Shown one piece after another: positions 1-9,959 of a stretch of DNA of 64,000 nt. The stretch is taken from NCBI GenBank assembly GCA_020853705.1, contig JADYYK010000146.1, forward strand, positions 117,871-181,870. The letters run 5' to 3'. Under the pieces are notes generated by a model. That model saw only the letters and a program-made list of their open reading frames with translations, was not told the DNA's origin and made no database searches. The number at the start of each line of letters is the position of its first letter. The stretch's first letter is position 1. Both the position numbers and the translations under genes were made by a program. The stretch comes from Deltaproteobacteria bacterium (GTDB lineage: Bacteria; Myxococcota_A; Polyangia; Haliangiales; JADYYK01).

Positions 1-715
1 CGAAGCGTACCCAGCCGCTGTCCACGCCGACGATGGTGGTGGCCACCGGCTTGCCGCCGATGAGCAGCTCGAGCTTGCCGGGGCCGCGGATGTCGCGGCG
101 CGTGAAGACGTCGGCCAGGCCGACGTGGCCGACCAGCTTGCTGCCGAGGTCGGCGGCGGGCCAGGTCAGCTTGCCGCTGCCGCCAGCGGGCGGCTCGATG
201 CGGATGCACCTGTGCGGAGCGAAGCCGACCTCCTCCAGGATCGGGCTGGCGCCGGCAGAGGCGCCCTCGCTGCGCGCGGCGGCGAAGGCGGCCACGAAGT
301 CGGTGCGCACCCGGGCTGGAGTCTGCTCCAGCAGGCGCACCTTCACGCCGCCGTGGCTGCGCGACGAGGCCACGCGTGCGCCGCGGGCGTCGGCCGCGCG
401 CGCGCCGCGGATCGACACCTCCCAGATCCGCGCGAACCGTGCCGCGTCCATGCGCCCGGCCACGTCGATCGGGATGAGGTCGCCGAGGTGCAGGCGCCCC
501 ACCGGGTCGACCCAGCGCGGCGCGAACACGATGAGGTCACCGGCCTTCCAGCCGGCGCGCACCTCGGCCTCGGCCGCCGCCCAGTCGGCCTCGGTGGCCA
601 CGCGCGCAGGCACCGCCAGGGTGGCGAAGACCTCCCACATCGCCAGCACCAGGATGGCCAGCGCGGGGACCATCCCGGCCGCCAGCCTGGCCAGGCCTCT
701 CCAGCGCGCGCTCAC
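1..715 (-). CDS. Membrane-anchored protein of unknown function (3' end outside window)
   Basis: The frame is open from a GTG at 715 to the window edge, giving 238 codons with no stop. The start overlaps the TGA of the glycosyltransferase gene upstream (712-2358) as GTGA, so the two are translationally coupled and probably form one operon with the sulfatase-like gene. The product begins with basic residues and one hydrophobic segment (about residues 12-36), followed by a soluble, Ala/Val-rich domain predicted outside the membrane (it contains GWKAGDLIVFAPRW and HLGDLIPIDVAG). I do not recognise the family. Position and topology suggest a partner of the family-39-like glycosyltransferase, which is inference only. 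The C-terminus is missing. Confidence 0.75.
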   Translation of the reverse strand, partial: MSARWRGLARLAAGMVPALAILVLAMWEVFATLAVPARVATEADWAAAEAEVRAGWKAGDLIVFAPRWVDPVGRLHLGDLIPIDVAGRMDAARFARIWEVSIRGARAADARGARVASSRSHGGVKVRLLEQTPARVRTDFVAAFAAARSEGASAGASPILEEVGFAPHRCIRIEPPAGGSGKLTWPAADLGSKLVGHVGLADVFTRRDIRGPGKLELLIGGKPVATTIVGVDSGWVRF

Positions 716-2358
716 TCGGGCTCCGCGGGGGGCGTCCACTTGGAGTCGATGGGCACATAGATCTTCTTGGGTCGGGTCTCGGCGCCGCTGAAGGTGCGCA
801 TGACCTCGGGGCCGCCGAGATCGCGGGCCAGGCGATAGCTGCCGCGCAGCCCGGGCAGCTGATCCCAGTCGATCTTGTCGTCGACCAGGATCATGGCCCA
901 GCGGCGCTGCCGGATGCCGTCCTCGAGCCCCCTGGGGTAGCCCAGGTTGGAGGCCAGCACGTCGCGGATGCCCATGCGGTGCAGGAAGGTGCGCTTGCCG
1001 GCCTGGTAGGCGTAGAACGGGTGCGAGAACACCAGCACGTCGCCGGGGGCCTCACGCACGATGCGCATCACCAGCGCGCCGGCGCGGCGATCGCGCCGCT
1101 CGGGGATCTTGCCGTCGGGGCGCCAGGCCAGGCTGTGGAGCTCGCGCGCCATCAGCAGGGCGCCGGCGGCGATGGCCAGCGCGCGCCCGGCCCTGCGCCA
1201 GCCCGCGCGCTCGGGATCGTCGACGCGCGCCGGGCCGGCCAGCGCGGCGCCGTGGCGGCCGAGCTCGGCGATGGCCACCCCGATGGCGATGGCGCCCAGC
1301 GTGGTGCCGGGCATGTAGGCGTTGAACCACGAGAACTGGGTGCCGAACCCGATCGAGCTGACCACGAAGCCGACCAGCGCGAAGAAGGTCCACAGCACCA
1401 GCCCCACGGTCGGCGCCGCCAGCCGCGGCGCGGCGGCGCCGCCGGCCGGCCGCCGCGCCAGCCACAGCACGCCGCGCCACAGCCAGTACAGCGTGCCCAG
1501 CACGACCAGCGCCAGCACCAGCGTGATGCCCACGGGCATGTGCTTCCAGAAGTGGTCGGGCGCCATGTCATAGGCGCGCACGTCGTTGAAGTCGTGCTTC
1601 TGGTGCATCTGGTAGATCCAGCGCCAGAACCAGCCATGGGTGGCCTGGTTGTACAGCCACACCGAGCCGCCCCACAGCGCGCCCGCGGTGACGCCATAGA
1701 TCGCCGCGCCCCAGAAGGTCTGCGCCAGCAAGGCCAGGCCGGCCGCGACGCCGAACAGGCTGGCGGTCTGCTTGGTGTAGAACGCGGCCACGACCAGCAC
1801 GCCGGCGCCCACGCAGGCCCAGCGCGAGCGCGCGTGGAAGCGCACCAGGTACAGCACGCTGACCACCAGGGCCAGAAACAGGCTGTCGGCGCGCGCGATG
1901 TCGTACCAGGCGCCGGTGAAGGGGAACGACGCCGCGATCATGCCGACCGCGACCAGGCCGCCGATGCGCGAGCCCTCCTTGCGACAGATCCGGTACGCCA
2001 GGTAGCAGACCCACGCGATCGACGCCACCGACACGCTGCGCGCCAAGAGGTAGGTCAGCCCGAAGGGCTTGGACAGCAGCGCCACCAGCGCGGGGTAGCC
2101 CGGCGTGTACAGGTAGGGCACGAAGTCGACCGTGGGCGGGCCATAGAGGTCGTGCCCCGCCGCCAGCCGCTGGGCGTGGGTCATCATGCCCGACTCCATC
2201 CACTCCAGGTCGTGCGGATAGCCGAGGCGCAGCCCCAGGGTCACGCCCAGCACCAGCAGCTGGTAGATCGCGAACAGCACCGCGAGCGCGGCCAGCGCCT
2301 GGCCGACCAGCTCGAGCGCACGTGCCGCCGCCGGCGCCGGGGGCCGGGCCTCGGTCAC
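712..2358 (-). CDS. GT-C / family 39-like polytopic membrane glycosyltransferase
   Basis: A 548-residue protein with about 10-12 hydrophobic segments, starting with a cytoplasmic Ala-rich tail and a first TM at about residues 20-45. The first outside loop contains DLEWMESGMMTHAQRLAAG and VDFVPYLYTPGYPALVALL, the acidic loop and Y-x-P-GYP pattern seen in family 39/83-like enzymes (ArnT/PMT fold) that use polyprenyl-phosphate sugars as donors. The C-terminal part (PGDVLVFSHPFYAYQAGKRTF, then MILVDDKIDWDQLPGL) is a typical periplasmic end domain of such proteins. It lies 31 bp downstream of the sulfatase-like gene and overlaps the next gene by GTGA. Donor and acceptor are unknown; a role in envelope glycan or lipid decoration is inferred. 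Confidence 0.75.
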   Translation of the reverse strand: MTEARPPAPAAARALELVGQALAALAVLFAIYQLLVLGVTLGLRLGYPHDLEWMESGMMTHAQRLAAGHDLYGPPTVDFVPYLYTPGYPALVALLSKPFGLTYLLARSVSVASIAWVCYLAYRICRKEGSRIGGLVAVGMIAASFPFTGAWYDIARADSLFLALVVSVLYLVRFHARSRWACVGAGVLVVAAFYTKQTASLFGVAAGLALLAQTFWGAAIYGVTAGALWGGSVWLYNQATHGWFWRWIYQMHQKHDFNDVRAYDMAPDHFWKHMPVGITLVLALVVLGTLYWLWRGVLWLARRPAGGAAAPRLAAPTVGLVLWTFFALVGFVVSSIGFGTQFSWFNAYMPGTTLGAIAIGVAIAELGRHGAALAGPARVDDPERAGWRRAGRALAIAAGALLMARELHSLAWRPDGKIPERRDRRAGALVMRIVREAPGDVLVFSHPFYAYQAGKRTFLHRMGIRDVLASNLGYPRGLEDGIRQRRWAMILVDDKIDWDQLPGLRGSYRLARDLGGPEVMRTFSGAETRPKKIYVPIDSKWTPPAEPE

Positions 2359-2389
2359 GACGCCAGGGCCCTGCTGGCCCGCGCGGGCC

Positions 2390-4681
2390 TCACTTGCGCG
2401 CCCTCATCAGCTGCTGGGTCAGGTCGACCCAGCGCTCCAGGCGGGGGCGCAGCTCGCCCATGGCCCGGGCGGCGTCGCCGCCCTGCCCGCTGACGTCCCT
2501 GGTGGCCTGCCGATCTGTTGACAGGTTGTAAAGCTCCCAGGTGTTGTCGGGCACCATGTTGTAGACCAGCTGCCAGTCGCCGGTGGCCAGCGCCTTGCGC
2601 ACCACGTTGGGCTCGTAGAGGACCTCTTGCAGGGCGGCGCGCGGCGGCGCCCCGGCCGGCGGCGCGGCGCCCACGATGAGGTCGACCGCCGACCGTCCCA
2701 GCGTGCCCGGATCGGGCGACGCCCCCGCCAGGTTGAGCAGGGTGGGCATCAGGTCGACGTGGCTGACCGGCTCGCGGGTGCGGCCGGGCGGCGCGCCGGG
2801 GGCGCGGATGATGAAGGGCACCTTGGTCTGCGGCGGATACAGGTGATAGCCGTGGAAGTCGATGCCGTGCTCGCCGAAGCCCTCGCCGTGGTCGCCGGTC
2901 AGGACGACCACGGTGCGGTCGCGCAGCCCCAGCGCGTCGACGGCGTCGAGCAGCCGGCCCACGTGCAGGTCGGTGAAGGCGATCTCGCCGTCATAGAGGT
3001 CGACGTTGGAGCTGCCGAACGAGGTCACCTCGGGGTGGACCTCGTAGAAGTAGTGCGGATCGTAGTAGTGCACCCACAGGAAGAAGGTCTCGCTGCCGCG
3101 CGCGCGCAGGAAGTCGATGGCGACGTCGGTCTGCTCGCGCGACGACGAGCCGTGCGTGGCCGGGTCGGTGCTGCCCTGGTGCAGGTGCTCGCGGCCGTTG
3201 TCGTACAGGTCGAAGCCCTGGCCCAGGCCCCAGGTCGGCGTGAAGAAGCGGTAGTTGAGCAGCGCGGCGGTGAAGTAGCCGTGCGCCTTGAGCGCCTCGG
3301 CCAGCATGTGGTTGGAGTCCGAGATGGGCGGCGGCCAGGCGTCGCCGCAGCCGCCCACGAAGGGGCAGCGCGAGTCCCAGGCGACCACCGAGGGCCAGCG
3401 CCCGGTCATGATGGCGGGCATCGAGTAGCGCGTCGACGGCGCGTTGGAGAAGCCGGCCTCGAACAGGGTGCCGGTGGCGGCCAGCTTGTCGATGTTGGGT
3501 GAGGTCGGGCGCGCATAGCCATAGGCGCCGAGGTGATCCGCGCGCAGGGTGTCGATGGTGATGAGCAGGATGCTCGGTCGCTGCGGCATCGCCGGCAGAA
3601 GCGGCGTGAACGGCAGGTTGGCGCCCAGCGAGGCCGGCGAGAAGTCGCCGCCGACACAGTTCTCGTCGACGCCGTTGTCGGGGATGTCGGTGGCGTTGGG
3701 GTGGACGCGCTGGTTCCAGTCGTTGCAGTCGCCGCCGCCCAGGATGCGCGAGTAGCCGTCGCGGTCGAAGTCGAAGGCGCGCCGCAGCGTGGCCAGGAAG
3801 GGGGCGCCGAGGCCGGTGTAGCGCTCGGCGCCCTTGCGCACGGCGTCGGAGGCCAGGCCGAGCACCAGGCCGAACAGCAGCGGCAGCGCGACCACGGTCG
3901 CGATCAGCGCGGGGCGGCGCGGCGCGCGCTCGACCAGGCGCAGCTTGTGCAGGGCGGCGGCGGCCGCGACCGCGAACAGGGCCAGCAGCCCGGCCATCGC
4001 CTGCGGGCGCAGGTTGAGCAGCTTGATCGACCTGTAGTCGACGGTGATGGCGACGATGGCGATGCCCACCACGGCCGAGGCCGCCAGCACCAGCGCCGCC
4101 CACGGCGACGCCAGCGGCCGGCGTAGCGGCCCGCGCGCCGCCGCACGCAGCAGCACCTCGAGCAGGCGGCCGATGACCAGGCTGAAGATCAGCGCGCCGA
4201 CCACGGCGCCGATGGCCACGGTGGCGATGTAGGCCGCGATCAGCCCCTGGTTGTGGAAGCGCAGCTGGAAGGTCAGCGCGACCTTGCGCGAGATCCCCCA
4301 CGCGATGCCCAGCGCGGCCAGCACCGCCAGCACGTGCGCGGTCATGGTGATGGCCACCAGCGGATCGGCCTCGCGCCGCGCCGCCAGGGTGGCGCGCACC
4401 CGGCTGATCAGCGCGCCGGCGCGGGTGTGGCGCCAGAACAGCCAACCCGCCGCACCCAGTGCGGCGCAGATCACAAACCCGAGCAGCCCGTACAGCGCCG
4501 CCAGGAACACGCCGTGGCCGATGCGCGCGCCAAGTCCCGGCAAGAATTGACGCAGCCGCCGCGTCGCAGAAATTGCGTCGCCGGTCGCGGCGATGACGCC
4601 GCCGGCCAGGCCCGCCCAGGCGCCGGTCAGCGTCGCCTGGACCAGCGGACGCAGAGGCTTTCCGGGGGGCGGCTCGGCCAT
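2390..4681 (-). CDS. Membrane-anchored alkaline-phosphatase-superfamily (sulfatase-like) enzyme with MopE-type motif
   Basis: A 763-residue protein. Residues 1 to about 280 hold several hydrophobic segments. Around residues 307-347 lies a Ca/Cu-binding-like stretch (DFDRDGYSRILGGGDCNDW, HPNATDIPDNGVDENC) resembling the repeats of MopE-like secreted proteins. From about residue 365 comes a sulfatase fold: ITIDTLRADHLGAYG (metal site), NAPSTRYSMPAIMTG (nucleophile loop), TGDHGEGFGEHG (second metal site). The sulfatase CxPxR signature is absent and the nucleophile position is Thr, as in phosphoglycerol and phosphoethanolamine transferases. Transfer of a phospho-group to envelope polymers is therefore as likely as sulfate hydrolysis. 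The topology matches LtaS/OpgB-like enzymes. It is the first gene of a three-gene minus-strand operon and divergent from 4773. Confidence 0.78.
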   Translation of the reverse strand: MAEPPPGKPLRPLVQATLTGAWAGLAGGVIAATGDAISATRRLRQFLPGLGARIGHGVFLAALYGLLGFVICAALGAAGWLFWRHTRAGALISRVRATLAARREADPLVAITMTAHVLAVLAALGIAWGISRKVALTFQLRFHNQGLIAAYIATVAIGAVVGALIFSLVIGRLLEVLLRAAARGPLRRPLASPWAALVLAASAVVGIAIVAITVDYRSIKLLNLRPQAMAGLLALFAVAAAAALHKLRLVERAPRRPALIATVVALPLLFGLVLGLASDAVRKGAERYTGLGAPFLATLRRAFDFDRDGYSRILGGGDCNDWNQRVHPNATDIPDNGVDENCVGGDFSPASLGANLPFTPLLPAMPQRPSILLITIDTLRADHLGAYGYARPTSPNIDKLAATGTLFEAGFSNAPSTRYSMPAIMTGRWPSVVAWDSRCPFVGGCGDAWPPPISDSNHMLAEALKAHGYFTAALLNYRFFTPTWGLGQGFDLYDNGREHLHQGSTDPATHGSSSREQTDVAIDFLRARGSETFFLWVHYYDPHYFYEVHPEVTSFGSSNVDLYDGEIAFTDLHVGRLLDAVDALGLRDRTVVVLTGDHGEGFGEHGIDFHGYHLYPPQTKVPFIIRAPGAPPGRTREPVSHVDLMPTLLNLAGASPDPGTLGRSAVDLIVGAAPPAGAPPRAALQEVLYEPNVVRKALATGDWQLVYNMVPDNTWELYNLSTDRQATRDVSGQGGDAARAMGELRPRLERWVDLTQQLMRARK

Positions 4682-4741
4682 GGACGCGCGTATGTTGGCG
4701 GCCTGGCCCGCAAAGTCAACCCAGGTTCATCGCGGATCTTC

Positions 4742-4768
4742 TATACTGCCCTCCATTCTAGGAGGTCC
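4742..4768 (+). promoter_or_regulatory. Candidate -10 box and strong Shine-Dalgarno upstream of 4773
   Basis: TATACT at 4742-4747 is a good sigma70-type -10 element in an AT-richer patch. A strong AGGAGG lies at 4760-4765, 7 bases before the ATG at 4773. No convincing -35 hexamer is seen 16-18 bases upstream. The ribosome site fixes the start of the lipoprotein gene and excludes the 60-codon upstream extension of the frame. Confidence 0.45.
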
Positions 4769-4772
4769 TCGC

Positions 4773-5756
4773 ATGAAGTTCCGCGCACAGGGCTGGCTCG
4801 CTGGGCTGGCAGGCGTTTTCCTGGTCGGGTGCGGCGGCGGCGGCGGCGGCGGGGGTGATGACGACACCACGGTGGATGGCAGCGTCACGACCACGGACGG
4901 CGGTGGCAACCAGCCCGACGCCTACGTGATGCCGCCCAACAGCAAGATGATCCGGCTCATCGAGGCGCAGTACAGCATCCCGGCGGGTCAAGAGTTTTAC
5001 CAGTGCACCCGGCTCGACGCGGCGGAGCAGCTCGACATCCTCAAGCTGATCCCGGTGGCGCCCAACGGGACCCACCACACGGTGTTCGCGACCGATCCCA
5101 GCAAGGGCACCGTGGGCACCTCGCGCAGCGACTGCGGCGCCATCGGCCTCGACTGGAAGCCGCTGTTCGCGTCGGGTGTCGGCTCGCCAGCGCTGACCAT
5201 GCCGCCGGGCGTCAGCCTGCGCATCGCCAGCGGCAACCAGATGGTGCTCAACCTGCACCTCTACAACGCCAGCGGCGCGACCATCACGGGCACCGCGGCG
5301 CTCGACGCGGTGGTGTCGACCGATCCGTCGACGCTCGAGCCAGCCGGGGTGCCCTTCGTGGGCCCGCCGCCCGCGGGGCAGTTCCGCATCCCCTCCAACG
5401 TGATGATGACCGACCGCTGCAAGGTCAGCCGTGACACCCAGTTCTTCGCGGTCTTCCCGCACATGCACCAGAAGGGCCGCCACATCAAGATCTGGGCCGA
5501 GACCGGCGGCGGGCAGCAGGTGGTGTGGGACAAGGACTACGACTTCAACGACCAGAGCTTCGGCAGCTTCACCCCGATCCAGCTGACCACGGGCGACACC
5601 ATCCATGTCGCCTGCGAGTGGGATCCGTCGGCGGCCAACGTGGCGCTGGGCGACAGCTCGGATCAGGAGATGTGCTTTGCCATCTCGTACGTGTACCCGC
5701 CGGTGGCCACCCAGGGGCCGTTCTGCACCTGCTCGATCCCTGGCCTCGGCTGCTGA
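4773..5756 (+). CDS. Copper type II ascorbate-dependent monooxygenase-like lipoprotein
   Basis: A 327-residue protein. The signal peptide ends in the lipobox LVGC (Cys20), followed by eight Gly and an Asp/Thr-rich linker typical of myxobacterial surface lipoproteins. The rest matches the copper-binding pattern of peptidylglycine/dopamine monooxygenase-type domains: His101-His102 (NGTHHTVF), His162 (VLNLHLYN), His230 and His232 (FPHMHQKGRH) and Met300 in DQEMCFAISYVYPP, which corresponds to the conserved EMC...YY methionine ligand. Cys pairs (78, 121, 216, 281, 301 and the C-terminal cluster) probably form disulfides. The family hydroxylates organic substrates at dicopper centres; the substrate here is unknown. 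The ATG at 4773 is chosen for its AGGAGG and signal peptide. Confidence 0.7.
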   Translation: MKFRAQGWLAGLAGVFLVGCGGGGGGGGDDDTTVDGSVTTTDGGGNQPDAYVMPPNSKMIRLIEAQYSIPAGQEFYQCTRLDAAEQLDILKLIPVAPNGTHHTVFATDPSKGTVGTSRSDCGAIGLDWKPLFASGVGSPALTMPPGVSLRIASGNQMVLNLHLYNASGATITGTAALDAVVSTDPSTLEPAGVPFVGPPPAGQFRIPSNVMMTDRCKVSRDTQFFAVFPHMHQKGRHIKIWAETGGGQQVVWDKDYDFNDQSFGSFTPIQLTTGDTIHVACEWDPSAANVALGDSSDQEMCFAISYVYPPVATQGPFCTCSIPGLGC

Positions 5757-5801
5757 TTCCCGCCCCCGACCTGCCGGCTTTCCCACTATTCTCCCGCCCG
5801 C

Positions 5802-7525
<1,724 letters not shown>

Positions 7526-7529
<4 letters not shown>

Positions 7530-9733
7530 GCGCGGGCGCGCCGCGCCGCCGCTGGGCGCTCGACATCGCGGCCGGCGTGCTGCTGCTCGCGGTCGCGCTG
7601 GCCGCGGTGTGGGACTTCCGGCGTCGCGCCCACGCCGGCGAGGGCGGCGCGGGCCCCGGCCTCAGCGGGCGCTACTTCGCCAACGTCGGCTTCGCGGGCG
7701 ACCCCTTCTTCGAGCGCATCGATCGTCGCCTCGACTTCTGGGCCGGCAATGACCACATCTTCGCCGAGCCGGGCGGGATCTCGATCGAGTGGACCGGGAC
7801 CATCTGGCTGCCGCGCGGGGGCGCCTACAAGTTCGGGCTGGAGGCCGATCAGGCCGCCGAGCTGAGCCTGGATGGCGTCAAGCTCGCCGAGGCGCGCCTG
7901 GGCGGGCCGCTGGAGGTCGCGCGCAAGGTGCTGCCCGCGGGGCCGCACCCGGTGACGGTGCGCTATGTGAAGGGGGCGCGCGCCGGCCTGCTGCGGCTGA
8001 CCTGGCTGCCGCCCGGGCGGCGCGGCGACATGGAGTATGTGCCGCCCTCGGTGCTGTCCCCGACCAGCGCGGCGCCGCCGGCGGCGGGGCGCGGGGCCTT
8101 CCGGCGTGACGCCGCCCTGATGTGGGCGGTGGTGCTGGCGGCGCTGCTGTTCGCGGGCGTGCTGGGCCGGCGCGGGCTGCGTGCGGCGTCGGAGCGCATC
8201 GCCACCCACGCCGAGACGCGCGCCGCGGCGTACGCCGGCCTGGCGGTGTTCGCGCTGGCGCTGCTGTGGCGGCTGTGGGGCCTGATGGACCAGGGCCAGA
8301 CCTGGGACGAGGATGTGTACTGGTCGTCGGGGCGCAACTACCTCGAGAACCTGCTGGCCTGGGATCTGCGCGAGGCGTCGTGGCGCTGGAACTTCGAGCA
8401 CCCGCCGCTGACCAAGTACCTGGCCGGGCTGGGCGCGCTGTGGGCCGACGGCTTCGGGCCGGCGCGCGCCATCTTCGCGGCGCTGTCGGCGGGCACCGCG
8501 GTGATCGCGTTCGCCCTGGCGCGGCGCTGGTTCGGCCTGCGCGCCGGCGTGCTGGCGGGCATCACCTGCGCGCTGAGCCCACACCTCATCGGCCACGGTC
8601 TGGTCATCGGCCACGAGACCCCGTCCGTGTTCCTGTGGACCGCAGGCGTGTGGATGATGTGGCACGCGCTGGAGACGCGCTGCTGGAAGGCGCTGCTGGC
8701 CGCAGGTGCCATTGCGGGATTGGCCGTTTCGGTACGCTACCCGAATGGCCTGCTGTTCGGACTCTATATCTCGCTGTTCGTGATTCACGAGGTCCGTCGC
8801 GCGCCGACCACCGACGACGGTACTGGCCGCCCACGCTGGCGGCTCGGCCACTGGCTGGCCCTGGCGGCCATCCCCCTGGTGGCCGCTGCGGTGTTCGCCC
8901 TGCTGTGGCCGCGCATGTGGGGCGCCCCGCTGCGCCACCTGTCGGAGTCGTGGGCCAAGCTGCAGAAGACCCACGGCAAGGAGCTCTTCCTCGGCCGCAT
9001 GACCGAGCACCCAGGACCGGCCTATTTCCCGCTGTATCTGCTGGTCACCGCGCCGCTCGGCGTGCTCCTCGGCGCGCTCGCCTTCGTCGCCCTCGTCGCC
9101 AGGGGCGCCCGCAAGCACGCGCGCGCGGCGCTGGCGCTGCTGGCCTGGCTGCTGGTGCCGTTCGCGATGGCGCTGTCGCCGGTGGTGCAGGACGGCGTGC
9201 GCTACATCCTGCCCGCCCTGGTCCCGCTGGCCATCGCCGCGGGCGCCGGCATGGCCGCCCTCGGCGAGCTGCTGGCGCGCCGAATCCCGGTCGCCGCGCG
9301 CTGGGCCGGCCACGCGGTGGGCGGCGCCTTCGCGCTGTACCTGGTGGTGACCGCGGCGCGCATCGCGCCCTACTACCTCGACTACTACGGCGAGCATGTC
9401 GGCGGCCCGCGCACGGTGGCAGCGCGGCGCTGGTTCGAGACCGGCTGGTGGGGCGAGGGCATCACCGGCGCGCTGGACTGGGTGTCGGCGCGCGCCCCGC
9501 TGGGTACCCGCGTCGGGCTCCACGTCACCCCCAACCACTTCACCTGGCGCCGTCACGATCTCTGGATCGAGCCGCTGGGGCCGCTGGACGGCGATCTGCT
9601 GGTGCAGAACCACTTCGCCGAGGCGCCGCTCAGCGCGCCGGGCTGGACCGTGGTGCACGAGGAGTGCGCCCAGGGCGCAGTGCTGGTGCGGGTTCTTGCG
9701 CGTCCCGGGCTCGATCTTGCGCCCTACCGCTGA
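7526..9733 (+). CDS. Family 39-like glycosyltransferase with N-terminal PA14-like domain
   Basis: A 735-residue protein. After a short N-terminal TM (about residues 10-30), residues 45-165 read as a PA14-type beta-barrel (LSGRYFANVGFAGDPFFERI, SIEWTGTIWLPRGGAYKFGL, ELSLDGVKL, VTVRYVKGARAGLLRLTW), a carbohydrate- or surface-binding fold. From about residue 190 a polytopic glycosyltransferase follows: QGQTWDEDVYWSSGRNYLEN (first-loop acidic motif) and NFEHPPLTKYLAGLGAL, the HPPL pattern of ArnT/PMT-like enzymes. The start overlaps the previous gene (ATGA), and the two probably act in the same glycan pathway. A PA14-like domain fused to such an enzyme is unusual and may position the acceptor. 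Confidence 0.75.
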
Positions 9734-9830
9734 GATCTGACGCAAGAAGTCGCGTCGCCGCAACTCGTGCGCAGATGCATTGGCAGCTTCTGCGTGGTCT
9801 CGAGGATGGGCGCAAGTAATCCGTGGCTTC

Positions 9831-9902
9831 CCATGCATTTTTCGCGCAGCCAGTGCATGGCTTCCGCGCCCCGAGCGCGGCGAATTCGCGATCCGACGGA
9901 TC
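9831..9902. promoter_or_regulatory. Inverted repeats upstream of the multiheme cytochrome operon
   Basis: The 226-bp gap before the decaheme gene contains three dyads: CCATGCA at 9831-9837 with TGCATGG at 9854-9860 (7-bp arms, 16-base loop), the palindrome GCGAATTCGC at 9880-9889, and GATCCG-A-CGGATC at 9890-9902. The region is more AT-rich than its surroundings and is the only sizeable non-coding stretch before an eight-gene operon, so it is the natural promoter/operator zone. No riboswitch consensus was recognised. Confidence 0.4.
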
Positions 9903-9959
9903 CGCGTGCCGGATTTGCACAGGCGCGCTCTTGGCGCAGCCCTTGCTCAGTCGCCAGTC

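Noticed and set aside
2390..4681. Classical arylsulfatase
   Set aside because: The C/S-x-P-x-R formylglycine signature is missing; the corresponding position is Thr in APSTRYSMP, so a phosphotransferase-type activity is at least as likely.
9734..9959. Possible GEMM-type (cyclic dinucleotide) riboswitch upstream of the cytochrome operon, as known in Geobacter
   Set aside because: The conserved GEMM core sequences are not present; only simple dyads are visible.
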